Shown piece after piece: positions 1 to 6,044 of a DNA stretch of 7,624 bases. The position numbers and the translations under genes are program-made. Every line of letters begins with the position of its first letter. Position 1 is the first letter of the stretch. The stretch is from Anaerolineae bacterium (GTDB lineage: Bacteria > Chloroflexota > Anaerolineae > 4572-78 > NAK82), in NCBI GenBank assembly GCA_025062175.1, contig JANXAX010000029.1, positions 1-7,624 of the forward strand, given 5' to 3'. Under the pieces are notes generated by a model. That model was given only the letters and a program-made list of their open reading frames with translations, was not told the origin of the DNA and did no database searches.

Positions 1-915
1 AGCAGCCGCGAAGCACTGGAGCTGACGCAACTGCCACCTCGCATTGCCATTGTCGGCGCCGGCGCTATCGGGGTGGAGTTCGCCAGCATTTGGAGCAGCT
101 ATGGTGTGGAAGTGACTTTGGTGGAAATGTTGCCCACCGTGCTGCCCCAAGAAGATGGCGACATCGGCAAAGAGCTGGAGAAAGAGCTCAAGAAACAGAA
201 GATCAATGTGCGCACGAACACACGCGTTGAAAAAATTGAAACGACTGGTAACCAGGTCGTCCTCACCCTCTCTACATCGGAAGGCAAGAGCGAGACATTG
301 ACGACTGATAAGGCGCTGATGGCCATCGGCATCGTGCCCAACAGCGATAACATCGGTCTTGAGGCGGTCGGTGTGCGCACCAACCGCGGGTTCATCCAGA
401 TAGATGAATATATGCGCACCAATGTGCCCGGGATTTACGCCATCGGCGATGTCACTGGCAAGTTGGCACTGGCCCACGTCGCCAGCGCGCAAGGCATCGT
501 AGCGGCGGAGACGATCGCCGGACGTTCCAGTGAGACATTGGACTATGCGCGCATGCCACGCTGTGTTTATTCTTTCCCCGAGGTCGCTTGTGTAGGCCTG
601 AGCGAGGTGCAGGCGCGCGAGCAGGGCTATCGTGTCAAGACCGGACAATTTCCCTTCCGCGCCAATGGTAAGGCATTGAGCCTGGACGAGTACGAAGGTT
701 TTGTTAAGATCGTTGCCGAGGAGGGGTACAATGAGATTCTCGGAGTGCACATCGTTGGTCCTCATGTGACCGAGCTGATCGCCGGACCGACCGGTATGTT
801 ACGCTTGGAAGCAACTCTGGAGGAACTGGCGCGCACTGTGCATCCTCACCCCACCCTGAGTGAGACTATTATGGAAGCGGCACACGTCACTTTGGGCGAG
901 CCGATCCACATCTAG
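1..915 (+). CDS. lpdA: Dihydrolipoyl dehydrogenase (E3), C-terminal part; 5' end outside window
   Basis: E3 flavoenzyme of 2-oxoacid dehydrogenase complexes (or the glycine cleavage system). It reoxidises dihydrolipoamide and passes electrons through FAD to NAD+ in the cytoplasm. The frame is open from base 1, so the gene begins upstream; 304 residues are visible against about 460-470 for the family. The missing part should hold the N-terminal FAD-binding segment and the redox-active CxxxxC. In fragment numbering, the NAD-binding GAGAIG loop is at 19-24, the second FAD motif is 'GIYAIGDV' in mid-fragment, and the C-terminal dimerisation domain ends with 'HPTLSE' at 283-288, whose His and Glu form the family's catalytic dyad. 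No frameshift is seen. secG follows after 15 bp. The E1 and E2 genes are not in view, so which complex it serves cannot be told. Other pyridine nucleotide-disulfide oxidoreductases are possible but fit the C-terminal motif less well. Confidence 0.95.
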   Translation, partial: SSREALELTQLPPRIAIVGAGAIGVEFASIWSSYGVEVTLVEMLPTVLPQEDGDIGKELEKELKKQKINVRTNTRVEKIETTGNQVVLTLSTSEGKSETLTTDKALMAIGIVPNSDNIGLEAVGVRTNRGFIQIDEYMRTNVPGIYAIGDVTGKLALAHVASAQGIVAAETIAGRSSETLDYARMPRCVYSFPEVACVGLSEVQAREQGYRVKTGQFPFRANGKALSLDEYEGFVKIVAEEGYNEILGVHIVGPHVTELIAGPTGMLRLEATLEELARTVHPHPTLSETIMEAAHVTLGEPIHI

Positions 916-920
916 CGATC

Positions 921-925
921 AGGAG
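921..925 (+). promoter_or_regulatory. Ribosome binding site of secG
   Basis: AGGAG lies 5 nt upstream of the secG ATG at 931, inside the 15-bp gap after the lpdA stop. It supports that start and suggests translation from a shared lpdA-secG transcript. Confidence 0.75.
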
Positions 926-930
926 CTGCT

Positions 931-1158
931 ATGTCTCTCCATGCATATGTCAACTTGATTGAGATCATCATTGCTGGCGGGCTGATTGCGCTCATTCTGT
1001 TGCAAACCAAGAGCACCAGTCTGGGAAGTGTGTTCGGAGGCGACAGCGCCATCCATCGCACCCGGCGCGGGGTCGAAAAGACGCTCCATCAGGCGACGAT
1101 TGTCCTGAGCGCCATTTTCTTCTTGGTCGCTGTGCTGAACGTTATCATCTCGGTTTGA
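931..1158 (+). CDS. secG: Preprotein translocase subunit SecG
   Basis: Small integral membrane subunit of the SecYEG channel, which assists SecA-driven export across the cytoplasmic membrane. The 75 residues show the family layout: a first hydrophobic helix at about 6-24, a polar loop with the typical 'LLQTKSTSLGSVFGG' signature (23-37) and basic residues (RTRRG, 43-47), then a second helix at about 55-73. The length is normal for SecG. The start is the ATG with an AGGAG at proper spacing. It lies between lpdA and a gene for an exported solute-binding protein, and the next gene but one encodes an exported folding lipoprotein. Identification is from the two-helix topology plus the conserved loop; the sequence is too short for much else. 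Confidence 0.9.
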   Translation: MSLHAYVNLIEIIIAGGLIALILLQTKSTSLGSVFGGDSAIHRTRRGVEKTLHQATIVLSAIFFLVAVLNVIISV

Positions 1159-1175
1159 GCGATGGACATCGTCGC

Positions 1176-1194
1176 ACCTGTGTACGACACAGGT
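1176..1194 (+). repeat. Perfect inverted repeat over the translation start region of the solute-binding protein gene
   Basis: ACCTGTGT (1176-1183) and ACACAGGT (1187-1194) are perfect reverse complements separated by ACG. The repeat fills about half of the 41-bp gap between secG and the next gene and ends 5 nt before the ATG at 1200. The only Shine-Dalgarno-like bases (AGG, 1191-1193) are inside the right arm. It could be a dyad operator or an RNA hairpin that hides the ribosome-binding site. There is no following T tract, so an intrinsic terminator is unlikely. The symmetry is seen directly; any function is inferred. Confidence 0.55.
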
Positions 1195-1199
1195 AGCTT

Positions 1200-2879
1200 A
1201 TGGAGAGCTTAATCCGTTGGCAGGTGCTTATCGCCTTCGGCGGTATTGTGCTGGTAGGTGCTTTTCTGTTCTCCTATGCCCTCGCGCGCACGACAGTATT
1301 GGTACCTGCTGAAGGGGGTGTCTACATTGAGGGTGTAGCTGGCGTCCCTCAACACCTTAATCCCTTGCTGGCTGCTTATAATCAGGTGGATCAAGACCTG
1401 GTGGCCCTGATCTTTAATGGGTTGACTCGCTTGAATGCCCAAGGAGAGGCAGAGCCCGACTTGGCCAGCAGTTGGACAGCAGCACCAGATGGTCTCACAT
1501 ATTTGTTCCGTCTGCGCCAGGATGTACGTTGGGCAGATGGAGAGCGCTTCGACGCCGATGACGTGCTCTTCACCGTCCAGCTGTTGCAGGCTCCCGACTC
1601 TCCGGCCCCCCCAGACTTGGCAGCATTATGGCGTACCATCCAGGTGGAGAAACTCGATCCCTATACAGTGCGCTTTCGGCTGGAGCAACCTTTCCCAGCC
1701 TTTCTCGATTATACCAGTATTGGGATTCTGCCCCACCACATCCTACAGGGAGTGCCCGTTCAGGAGCTCCCCACACACCGTTTTAACCTGCATCCGGTCG
1801 GCACAGGGCCGTTTATGGTGGCGGAAATCTCCACCCGTCGCGCGCGCTTGGTGCCCAACCCGCGCCATTTTGCGCGCAAGCAGCCCTATCTTGAAGCGCT
1901 CGAGCTGCATTTCTACCCCAGCTATGAGCACCTGCCCACCGCCTACGAGCAGGGTGATATTTTGGGGCTGAGCTACGTGCCTCCTTACCTGTTTCCCGAG
2001 GTCACTCGCTTTCCTGAGCTCAATCTATATACCGCACGCGCTTCCGGTTTTTACCTGGTCTATCTAAACCTGCAAGACGACGAGCGCTCTTCCTTCTTTC
2101 AGGATGTCCGCATACGCCGAGCGTTGTTGTATGGATTGGATCGCCAGTCTCTGATCGATCAGGCATTGCACGGCCAAGGGATCGTCGCTGGTGGCCCTAT
2201 CCACGCCTGGTCGTGGGCCTATGCTCCGGATGTGCCCCCCGTGCCTCACGACCTAGTGCGTGCCGAACAACTGTTGGATGAAGCGCGCTGGATCGACAGT
2301 GACAGTGACGGAGTGCGTGATAAAAAGGGTAAAGTGCTTCGCTTCACCCTCACCTGTAGCGAAGATCCTGACCACATCGCCCTGGCCCAGGCCCTGAAAC
2401 AGCAATGGGCCGCGTTAGAGGTCGCTGTGGAAATCGAAACACTCGGTGGAGGGCTAGCCGAACGCCTGCGTGCCCATGAGTTCCAGGCTGCTTTGGTGGA
2501 AGTGGTGATCTCCGGCGATCCGGATCCTTATCCAATGTGGGATCAAACCCAAATCGAACAAGGACAGAATTACGGCGGGTGGGATAACAGCGAGGCGAGC
2601 CGATTGCTGGCCGAAGCACGTCGTACAATGGACCGCGAGGAGCGCAAAGCTTTATATGCTGAGTTTCAACGCATCTTCGCCGAGGAGCTGCCCGCGTTGA
2701 TCTTGGCCGATACGGTCTACACCTATGCTGTGGATGCCTCAGTACGACAGGTCCAGCTCGCCCCTCTGATGACACCTGCGGACCGCTTCCGCACTATTGC
2801 AAATTGGTATATGAACACGCGCCGCGTTATTATGGCCGAGAAAACGCGTCGTTTTGGTGGCCTCGGTTTCCCGGATTGA
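1200..2879 (+). CDS. ABC-type peptide/solute-binding protein, family 5 (SBP_bac_5), membrane-anchored
   Basis: Extracytoplasmic binding protein of the OppA/DppA type. These proteins usually capture oligopeptides, nickel complexes or sugars for an ABC importer. The 559 residues carry a basic-start hydrophobic segment (about 7-29), then 'EGVAGVPQHLNPLL' (44-57), 'WADGERFDADDVLFT' (111-125), 'GTGPF' (201-205), 'RRALLYGLDR' (306-315) and an acidic 'DSDSDGVRDKKG' loop (366-377), all usual landmarks of this fold. There is no lipobox cysteine near the N-terminus, so it is either a cleaved secreted protein or tethered by an uncleaved signal anchor. The ATG is the first possible start after an in-frame TAG at 1194-1196. 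No permease or ATPase gene is nearby, so the substrate cannot be assigned. It sits 41 bp after secG and 21 nt before the ATG of the Dsb/cyclophilin gene. Confidence 0.92.
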   Translation: MESLIRWQVLIAFGGIVLVGAFLFSYALARTTVLVPAEGGVYIEGVAGVPQHLNPLLAAYNQVDQDLVALIFNGLTRLNAQGEAEPDLASSWTAAPDGLTYLFRLRQDVRWADGERFDADDVLFTVQLLQAPDSPAPPDLAALWRTIQVEKLDPYTVRFRLEQPFPAFLDYTSIGILPHHILQGVPVQELPTHRFNLHPVGTGPFMVAEISTRRARLVPNPRHFARKQPYLEALELHFYPSYEHLPTAYEQGDILGLSYVPPYLFPEVTRFPELNLYTARASGFYLVYLNLQDDERSSFFQDVRIRRALLYGLDRQSLIDQALHGQGIVAGGPIHAWSWAYAPDVPPVPHDLVRAEQLLDEARWIDSDSDGVRDKKGKVLRFTLTCSEDPDHIALAQALKQQWAALEVAVEIETLGGGLAERLRAHEFQAALVEVVISGDPDPYPMWDQTQIEQGQNYGGWDNSEASRLLAEARRTMDREERKALYAEFQRIFAEELPALILADTVYTYAVDASVRQVQLAPLMTPADRFRTIANWYMNTRRVIMAEKTRRFGGLGFPD

Positions 2880-2886
2880 AACTTAG

Positions 2887-2892
2887 AAAGGA
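2887..2892 (+). promoter_or_regulatory. Ribosome binding site deciding the start of the Dsb/cyclophilin lipoprotein
   Basis: AAAGGA lies 8 nt before the ATG at 2901 and 5 nt before an in-frame GTG at 2898. ATG with the usual spacing is preferred; the choice changes the protein by one residue. Confidence 0.6.
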
Positions 2893-2900
2893 TTTGTGTG

Positions 2901-4220
2901 ATGAAGTGGACATACGTCCTGGGTAACTTTGTGTTTATATTGGCTCTTGCAGCGTGCTCCTCGCCGGCCTTAGAGGCGCAGACATCCTCGTCACCGGTTT
3001 CTGAACAAATCGCAACCGTGTCCACCGCGACTACTATCACCGGCAACGGGACGGCCACGGCGATCACAGCAGCAACGCCTACAGCAGCGGGCACACCTAC
3101 CGGGACAACTACCCCCGCCTATCCAACACCCCATCCTAACCCGCAGTGTGAAGCGCTCAAGCTCCCCGTCGCCACGAACTTGCCGCCAGTGACGGAGCAA
3201 GATTGGAGCTTGGGCCGCGCCGATGCACCGGTCACCGTGATTGAGTACGCTGATTTTCAATGCCCTGCTTGTGCGGGTGTAAGCTCGTCGATCAAGCAAC
3301 TGTTAGAGGCCGAGAAAGATAAGGTGCGGCTGGTCTATCGCCATTTTCCGCTGACCTCGATTCACGATAAGGCGATGATTACCGCCGAGGCAGCAGAAGC
3401 AGCCGGCGCCCAAGGTAAATTCTGGGAGATGCATGCCTTGCTCTACGAGCGGCAGCGCCTGTGGTCCCCCAAGAGCGTTGACGAGATGCCGAGCATATTG
3501 TCAGGATATGCCCAGGAGCTGGGATTGGATGCCGCCCAGTTCAACCAAGCGCTGGCCCAGCACACCTATCGCGCGAAGGTGCAGCAGCAGTACGACGACG
3601 CCATCGCCTTGGGGTTGCCTGGCACGCCCAGCTTTATTTTTAATGATGTACACTATCCTGCCGACCAGCTGGGCTTCTCGGATCTCGCCTTCAAATTCTT
3701 CCTCTACATCGTCGCATTTCGCGATCCACCTCCGCAGGTGATTCAGGTGGATAAACGCTATCAGGCGACCATCGAGACCGAGAAAGGGAATATTGTCATT
3801 GAACTTTTTGCCGACCGCACGCCGCTCACGGTCAATAACTTTGTCTATCTGGCGCGACAGGGTTGGTACGACAACACCACCTTCCACCGGGTCATCCCCG
3901 GCTTCGTCGCCCAGGGGGGTGATCCTACCGCCACGGGCAGCGGGATGCCGGGCTATCGTTGCTCCGATGAGCTCACTCCGCAGCTGCGCTTTGATGCAGC
4001 GGGTGTGGTCGGTATGGCGAACAGCGGCCCGAATACCAACGGTGCCCAGTTTTTCATCACGCTGGACCCCCAGCCCGCTCTGGACGGACGTTATCCTGTG
4101 TTCGGACGCGTGGTCTCGGGTATGGATGTGGTCAGATCGCTCAGCGAACGCGACCCCCAAAAAGCGACATCTGATCAGCCGGGTGATCGCATTCTTCGTA
4201 TCACTATCCAGGAGTTGTAG
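2901..4220 (+). CDS. Lipoprotein fusing a DsbA-like thioredoxin domain to a cyclophilin-type peptidyl-prolyl isomerase
   Basis: Probable extracytoplasmic folding factor with two catalytic units in 439 residues. The N-terminus has a short hydrophobic signal with lipobox L16-A17-A18-C19, pointing to lipid anchoring on the outer face of the membrane. Residues about 25-80 are a Thr/Ala/Ser/Pro-rich stalk. Residues about 100-270 form a DsbA/Thioredoxin_4-like domain: 'DAPVTVIEYADFQCPAC' with C121-P-A-C124, and the cis-proline loop T242-P243. Residues about 288-439 are a cyclophilin domain with 'TFHRVIPGFVAQGGDP' (catalytic R330) and 'GAQFFIT' (Q383, F385). Positions matching human CypA W121 and H126 appear to be Ala and Tyr, so drug-binding features of eukaryotic cyclophilins are not kept. 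Expected roles, from family knowledge, are thiol-disulfide exchange and prolyl isomerisation of exported proteins. Whether the thiol domain acts as oxidase, isomerase or reductase cannot be read from CPAC alone. The stop at 4218-4220 directly abuts the rfbB start. GTG at 2898 is the alternative start. Confidence 0.92.
   Translation: MKWTYVLGNFVFILALAACSSPALEAQTSSSPVSEQIATVSTATTITGNGTATAITAATPTAAGTPTGTTTPAYPTPHPNPQCEALKLPVATNLPPVTEQDWSLGRADAPVTVIEYADFQCPACAGVSSSIKQLLEAEKDKVRLVYRHFPLTSIHDKAMITAEAAEAAGAQGKFWEMHALLYERQRLWSPKSVDEMPSILSGYAQELGLDAAQFNQALAQHTYRAKVQQQYDDAIALGLPGTPSFIFNDVHYPADQLGFSDLAFKFFLYIVAFRDPPPQVIQVDKRYQATIETEKGNIVIELFADRTPLTVNNFVYLARQGWYDNTTFHRVIPGFVAQGGDPTATGSGMPGYRCSDELTPQLRFDAAGVVGMANSGPNTNGAQFFITLDPQPALDGRYPVFGRVVSGMDVVRSLSERDPQKATSDQPGDRILRITIQEL
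4210..4214 (+). promoter_or_regulatory. Ribosome binding site of rfbB, inside the preceding gene
   Basis: AGGAG overlaps the last codons of the Dsb/cyclophilin gene and lies 6 nt before GTG 4221, but 15 nt before ATG 4230. This favours the GTG start, with translation coupled to the upstream gene. A GAGAGG at 4223-4228 is too close to the ATG to serve it. Confidence 0.6.
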
Positions 4221-5249
4221 GTGAGAGGTATGCGCAACATTTTGGTGACCGGAGGTGCTGGATTCATTGGCTCCAACTTCGTCCATTACATGCTGGAGAA
4301 ATACCCCGATTACCGCGTGGTGGTGCTGGACAAGCTCACCTATGCCGGCAACCTGGACAACCTGCGCGACCTAGAGCAGGAGCCCCGCTATCACTTCGTC
4401 CATGGGGACATCTGCGACATAGAACGGGTAGAGCAGGTAATGCGCGAGTACGCAATCGACACCATCGTTAATTTCGCCGCCGAGAGCCATGTCGACCGCT
4501 CGCTGATGGAGCCGGGCGCGTTTATACAGACGGATGTCGTCGGCCCCGATGTGTTACTTGAATCGGCACGCAAGTTCGGCGTCGAACGCTATCATCAGGT
4601 CAGCACCGATGAAGTGTATGGCGAGATCCTTGAAGGTCGTGCCCGCGAGACCGACCGCCTGCACACGCGCAGCCCCTATTCGGCGAGTAAGGCGGGTGGT
4701 GACCTGATGTGTCTGGCCTATTTCACCAGCTTCGGGGTGCCGGTGACGATCACGCGCGGCAGCAACAACATTGGCCCCTATCAGTATCCCGAAAAGGTGG
4801 TGCCGTTGTTTATCACGAACGCCATCGACGATATCCCCTTGCCGGTCTACGGCGACGGTTCGCAGATGCGCGACTATCAGTACGTCCTCGATCACTGTGA
4901 GGGCATTGATGTAGTATTGCACCGTGGCCAGCCGGGCGAGATTTACAACTTAGGCACCGGCGTCGAGGTGTGCAATCTCTATATGGCCCAGTTGATTTTG
5001 CAGCTGTTGGGCAAGCCACAAAGCTTAATTCGCTTTGTCGCCGACCGCCCCGGCCATGACCGCCGCTATGCCCTTGACTGCAGCAAGATCCAAAGTCTGG
5101 GCTGGCGCAGCCGCCACACCTTCGAGGAAGCGCTCGAGAAAACGGTGCGTTGGTACGTGGATAATCCGTGGTGGTGGCGCAAGATCAAAAGTGGCGAGCA
5201 TTATCGCGCTTATTATGCCCGCCAATACGGCAGCCGTCTTCAAGAGTAG
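4221..5249 (+). CDS. rfbB: dTDP-glucose 4,6-dehydratase
   Basis: Extended short-chain dehydrogenase that converts dTDP-D-glucose to dTDP-4-keto-6-deoxy-D-glucose with a bound NAD+. This is the second step toward dTDP-L-rhamnose and other deoxysugars of surface glycans; the enzyme is cytoplasmic. In 342-residue numbering, the Rossmann loop GGAGFIG is at 11-17, 'LDKLTYAGNLDNL' at 36-48, the family's catalytic T129-D130-E131, and 'SPYSASKAGGD' with Y153 and K157. 'SNNIGPYQYPEKVVPLFI' and 'DRPGHDRRYALD' are further hallmarks of RfbB/RmlB rather than UDP-glucose epimerase. Length is normal. GTG 4221 abuts the upstream stop and has the better ribosome-binding site; ATG 4230 (339 residues) is the alternative and begins right at 'MRNILVTGGAG'. 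The other rml genes are not in the window. The 3' end overlaps the convergent apt by 10 bp. Confidence 0.95.
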   Translation: MRGMRNILVTGGAGFIGSNFVHYMLEKYPDYRVVVLDKLTYAGNLDNLRDLEQEPRYHFVHGDICDIERVEQVMREYAIDTIVNFAAESHVDRSLMEPGAFIQTDVVGPDVLLESARKFGVERYHQVSTDEVYGEILEGRARETDRLHTRSPYSASKAGGDLMCLAYFTSFGVPVTITRGSNNIGPYQYPEKVVPLFITNAIDDIPLPVYGDGSQMRDYQYVLDHCEGIDVVLHRGQPGEIYNLGTGVEVCNLYMAQLILQLLGKPQSLIRFVADRPGHDRRYALDCSKIQSLGWRSRHTFEEALEKTVRWYVDNPWWWRKIKSGEHYRAYYARQYGSRLQE

Positions 5250-5755
5250 TGCACCAGCGAGTGCACTGGATAGCCGACGAGCTTCTGGCGTCCGTTGAGG
5301 AAGTCCAGTTCTACCACAAAAGCGAGTCCCACCACTTTGCCCCCCAGGCGTTCGACGAGGTTGACCGCTGCACGCGCCGAGCCGCCCGTCGCCAACAGAT
5401 CATCTACCACCAACACGCGTTGCCCTGGCTGAATGGCATCCACGTGCATCTCGAGCGTGTTGGTGCCATATTCCAAGGTGTAGCTCTCGCTGATCGTCTG
5501 GGCGGGGAGCTTGCCCGGCTTACGCACTGGAACGAAGCCAGCGCCAAGCTGCACCGCTAGCGGGGCGCCGAAGATAAACCCACGGGACTCGATCGCTGCG
5601 ACGATATCCACTTGGGCATCGGCATATCGGCCGCTCAGCAGCGTGACCACTTCGCGCAATGCCGCCGCGTTGCGCAGCAGAGTGGTGATGTCTTTGAAGA
5701 GGATACCAGGCACCGGGAAGTCCGGGACATCCCGAATGAGGCTTGCCAGGTCCAT
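5240..5755 (-). CDS. apt: Adenine phosphoribosyltransferase
   Basis: Purine salvage enzyme: adenine plus PRPP gives AMP and pyrophosphate, in the cytoplasm. The 171-residue product matches the usual length and opening of the family ('MDLASLIRDVPDFPVPGILFKDIT'-like start, residues 1-23). 'ESRGFIFGAPLA' is at 56-67, 'RKPGKLP' at 78-84 and the PRPP-binding 'VLVVDDLLATGG' at 114-125. The open frame continues upstream to a TTG at 5827, but that codon lies between the -35 and -10 boxes of the apparent promoter, and those extra 24 residues are unlike the family. The ATG at 5755 also has a GGGAGGG upstream. The gene converges on rfbB and overlaps it by 10 bp. It is probably transcribed alone from its own promoter, with possible readthrough from the secreted-protein gene upstream. 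Confidence 0.95.
   Translation of the reverse strand: MDLASLIRDVPDFPVPGILFKDITTLLRNAAALREVVTLLSGRYADAQVDIVAAIESRGFIFGAPLAVQLGAGFVPVRKPGKLPAQTISESYTLEYGTNTLEMHVDAIQPGQRVLVVDDLLATGGSARAAVNLVERLGGKVVGLAFVVELDFLNGRQKLVGYPVHSLVHYS
5248..5267. terminator. Stem-loop at the rfbB/apt convergent junction, possible terminator
   Basis: AGTGCAC (5248-5254) and GTGCACT (5261-5267) can form a 7-bp stem with a 6-nt loop, starting within the rfbB stop codon and lying inside the last codons of apt. Its position between converging genes suits transcript ending, but neither strand shows a following T run. It may simply be coding sequence, since GTGCAC is itself a palindrome. Confidence 0.3.
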
Positions 5756-5766
5756 GGATGTGGATT

Positions 5767-5773
5767 CCCTCCC
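5767..5773 (-). promoter_or_regulatory. Ribosome binding site of apt
   Basis: On the minus strand GGGAGGG lies 11 nt before the ATG at 5755. The spacing is slightly long, but it is the only strong purine tract in the leader and supports this start over the longer open frame. Confidence 0.55.
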
Positions 5774-5810
5774 GCTTGGGTGATTCCGTTGCTCCGATGG
5801 CAACATGTCA

Positions 5811-5838
5811 ATTATACCACGGCTCAAGAGATAGACAA
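5811..5838 (-). promoter_or_regulatory. Sigma-70-type promoter of apt with extended -10
   Basis: Read on the minus strand, a perfect TATAAT (5816 down to 5811) is preceded by TGG (5819-5817), giving an extended -10 TGnTATAAT. A TTGTCT -35 (5838-5833) sits 16 nt upstream. Transcription would begin near 5804, giving an apt leader of roughly 50 nt. This is the strongest promoter-like match I noticed in the window. Confidence 0.65.
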
Positions 5839-6044
5839 GTGTTGGCCTCGTTGGGGTGTGTTTTGATTGAAGATCGAAATGGAAGCCACGGCCCCGGAGT
5901 TACGTGCTGATCCGACCGAGACCGCCAGGGAAAGGTTAGGGCCGCTTGCTCACAGGTGCAGCTCGATTTCTCTGCCACAATGAGATCACCCGTGGCCAGC
6001 TCCTCTGCCAACCTGTAGATGGATTTCAGACGAGCGGACCGAAT
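5839..6044. other. Noncoding spacer between the secreted-protein gene and apt
   Basis: About 200 bp downstream of the stop of the minus-strand secreted-protein gene and upstream of the apt promoter. No credible gene, tRNA or strong terminator is seen; open frames here have no recognisable protein signature. A weak GCCAC/GTGGC pairing (5974-5978 with 5992-5996, 13-nt loop) is the only hairpin noticed and has no T tract. Confidence 0.5.

Noticed and set aside
2350..3094. Minus-strand open frames opposite the end of the solute-binding protein and the start of the lipoprotein
   Set aside because: They are shadows of well-supported plus-strand genes, rich in Arg/Pro or low-complexity Ala/Val from the reverse of the Thr/Ala linker.
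2970..3140. Thr/Ala-coding stretch as a DNA repeat
   Set aside because: The nucleotides do not form regular units; it is a low-complexity protein stalk after the lipobox.
3501..4286. Long minus-strand open frame (261 codons) opposite the Dsb/cyclophilin gene
   Set aside because: It is antisense to a gene with clear domain motifs on both halves and shows no recognisable protein signature; it reflects codon bias on the coding strand.
5756..5827. N-terminal extension of apt from the TTG at 5827
   Set aside because: It overlaps the promoter elements and adds residues not found at the start of the family, while the ATG at 5755 gives the canonical N-terminus.
5974..5996. Possible hairpin GCCAC/GTGGC after the secreted-protein gene as a terminator
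   Set aside because: It has only 5 bp, a 13-nt loop and no T tract, which is within chance expectation.
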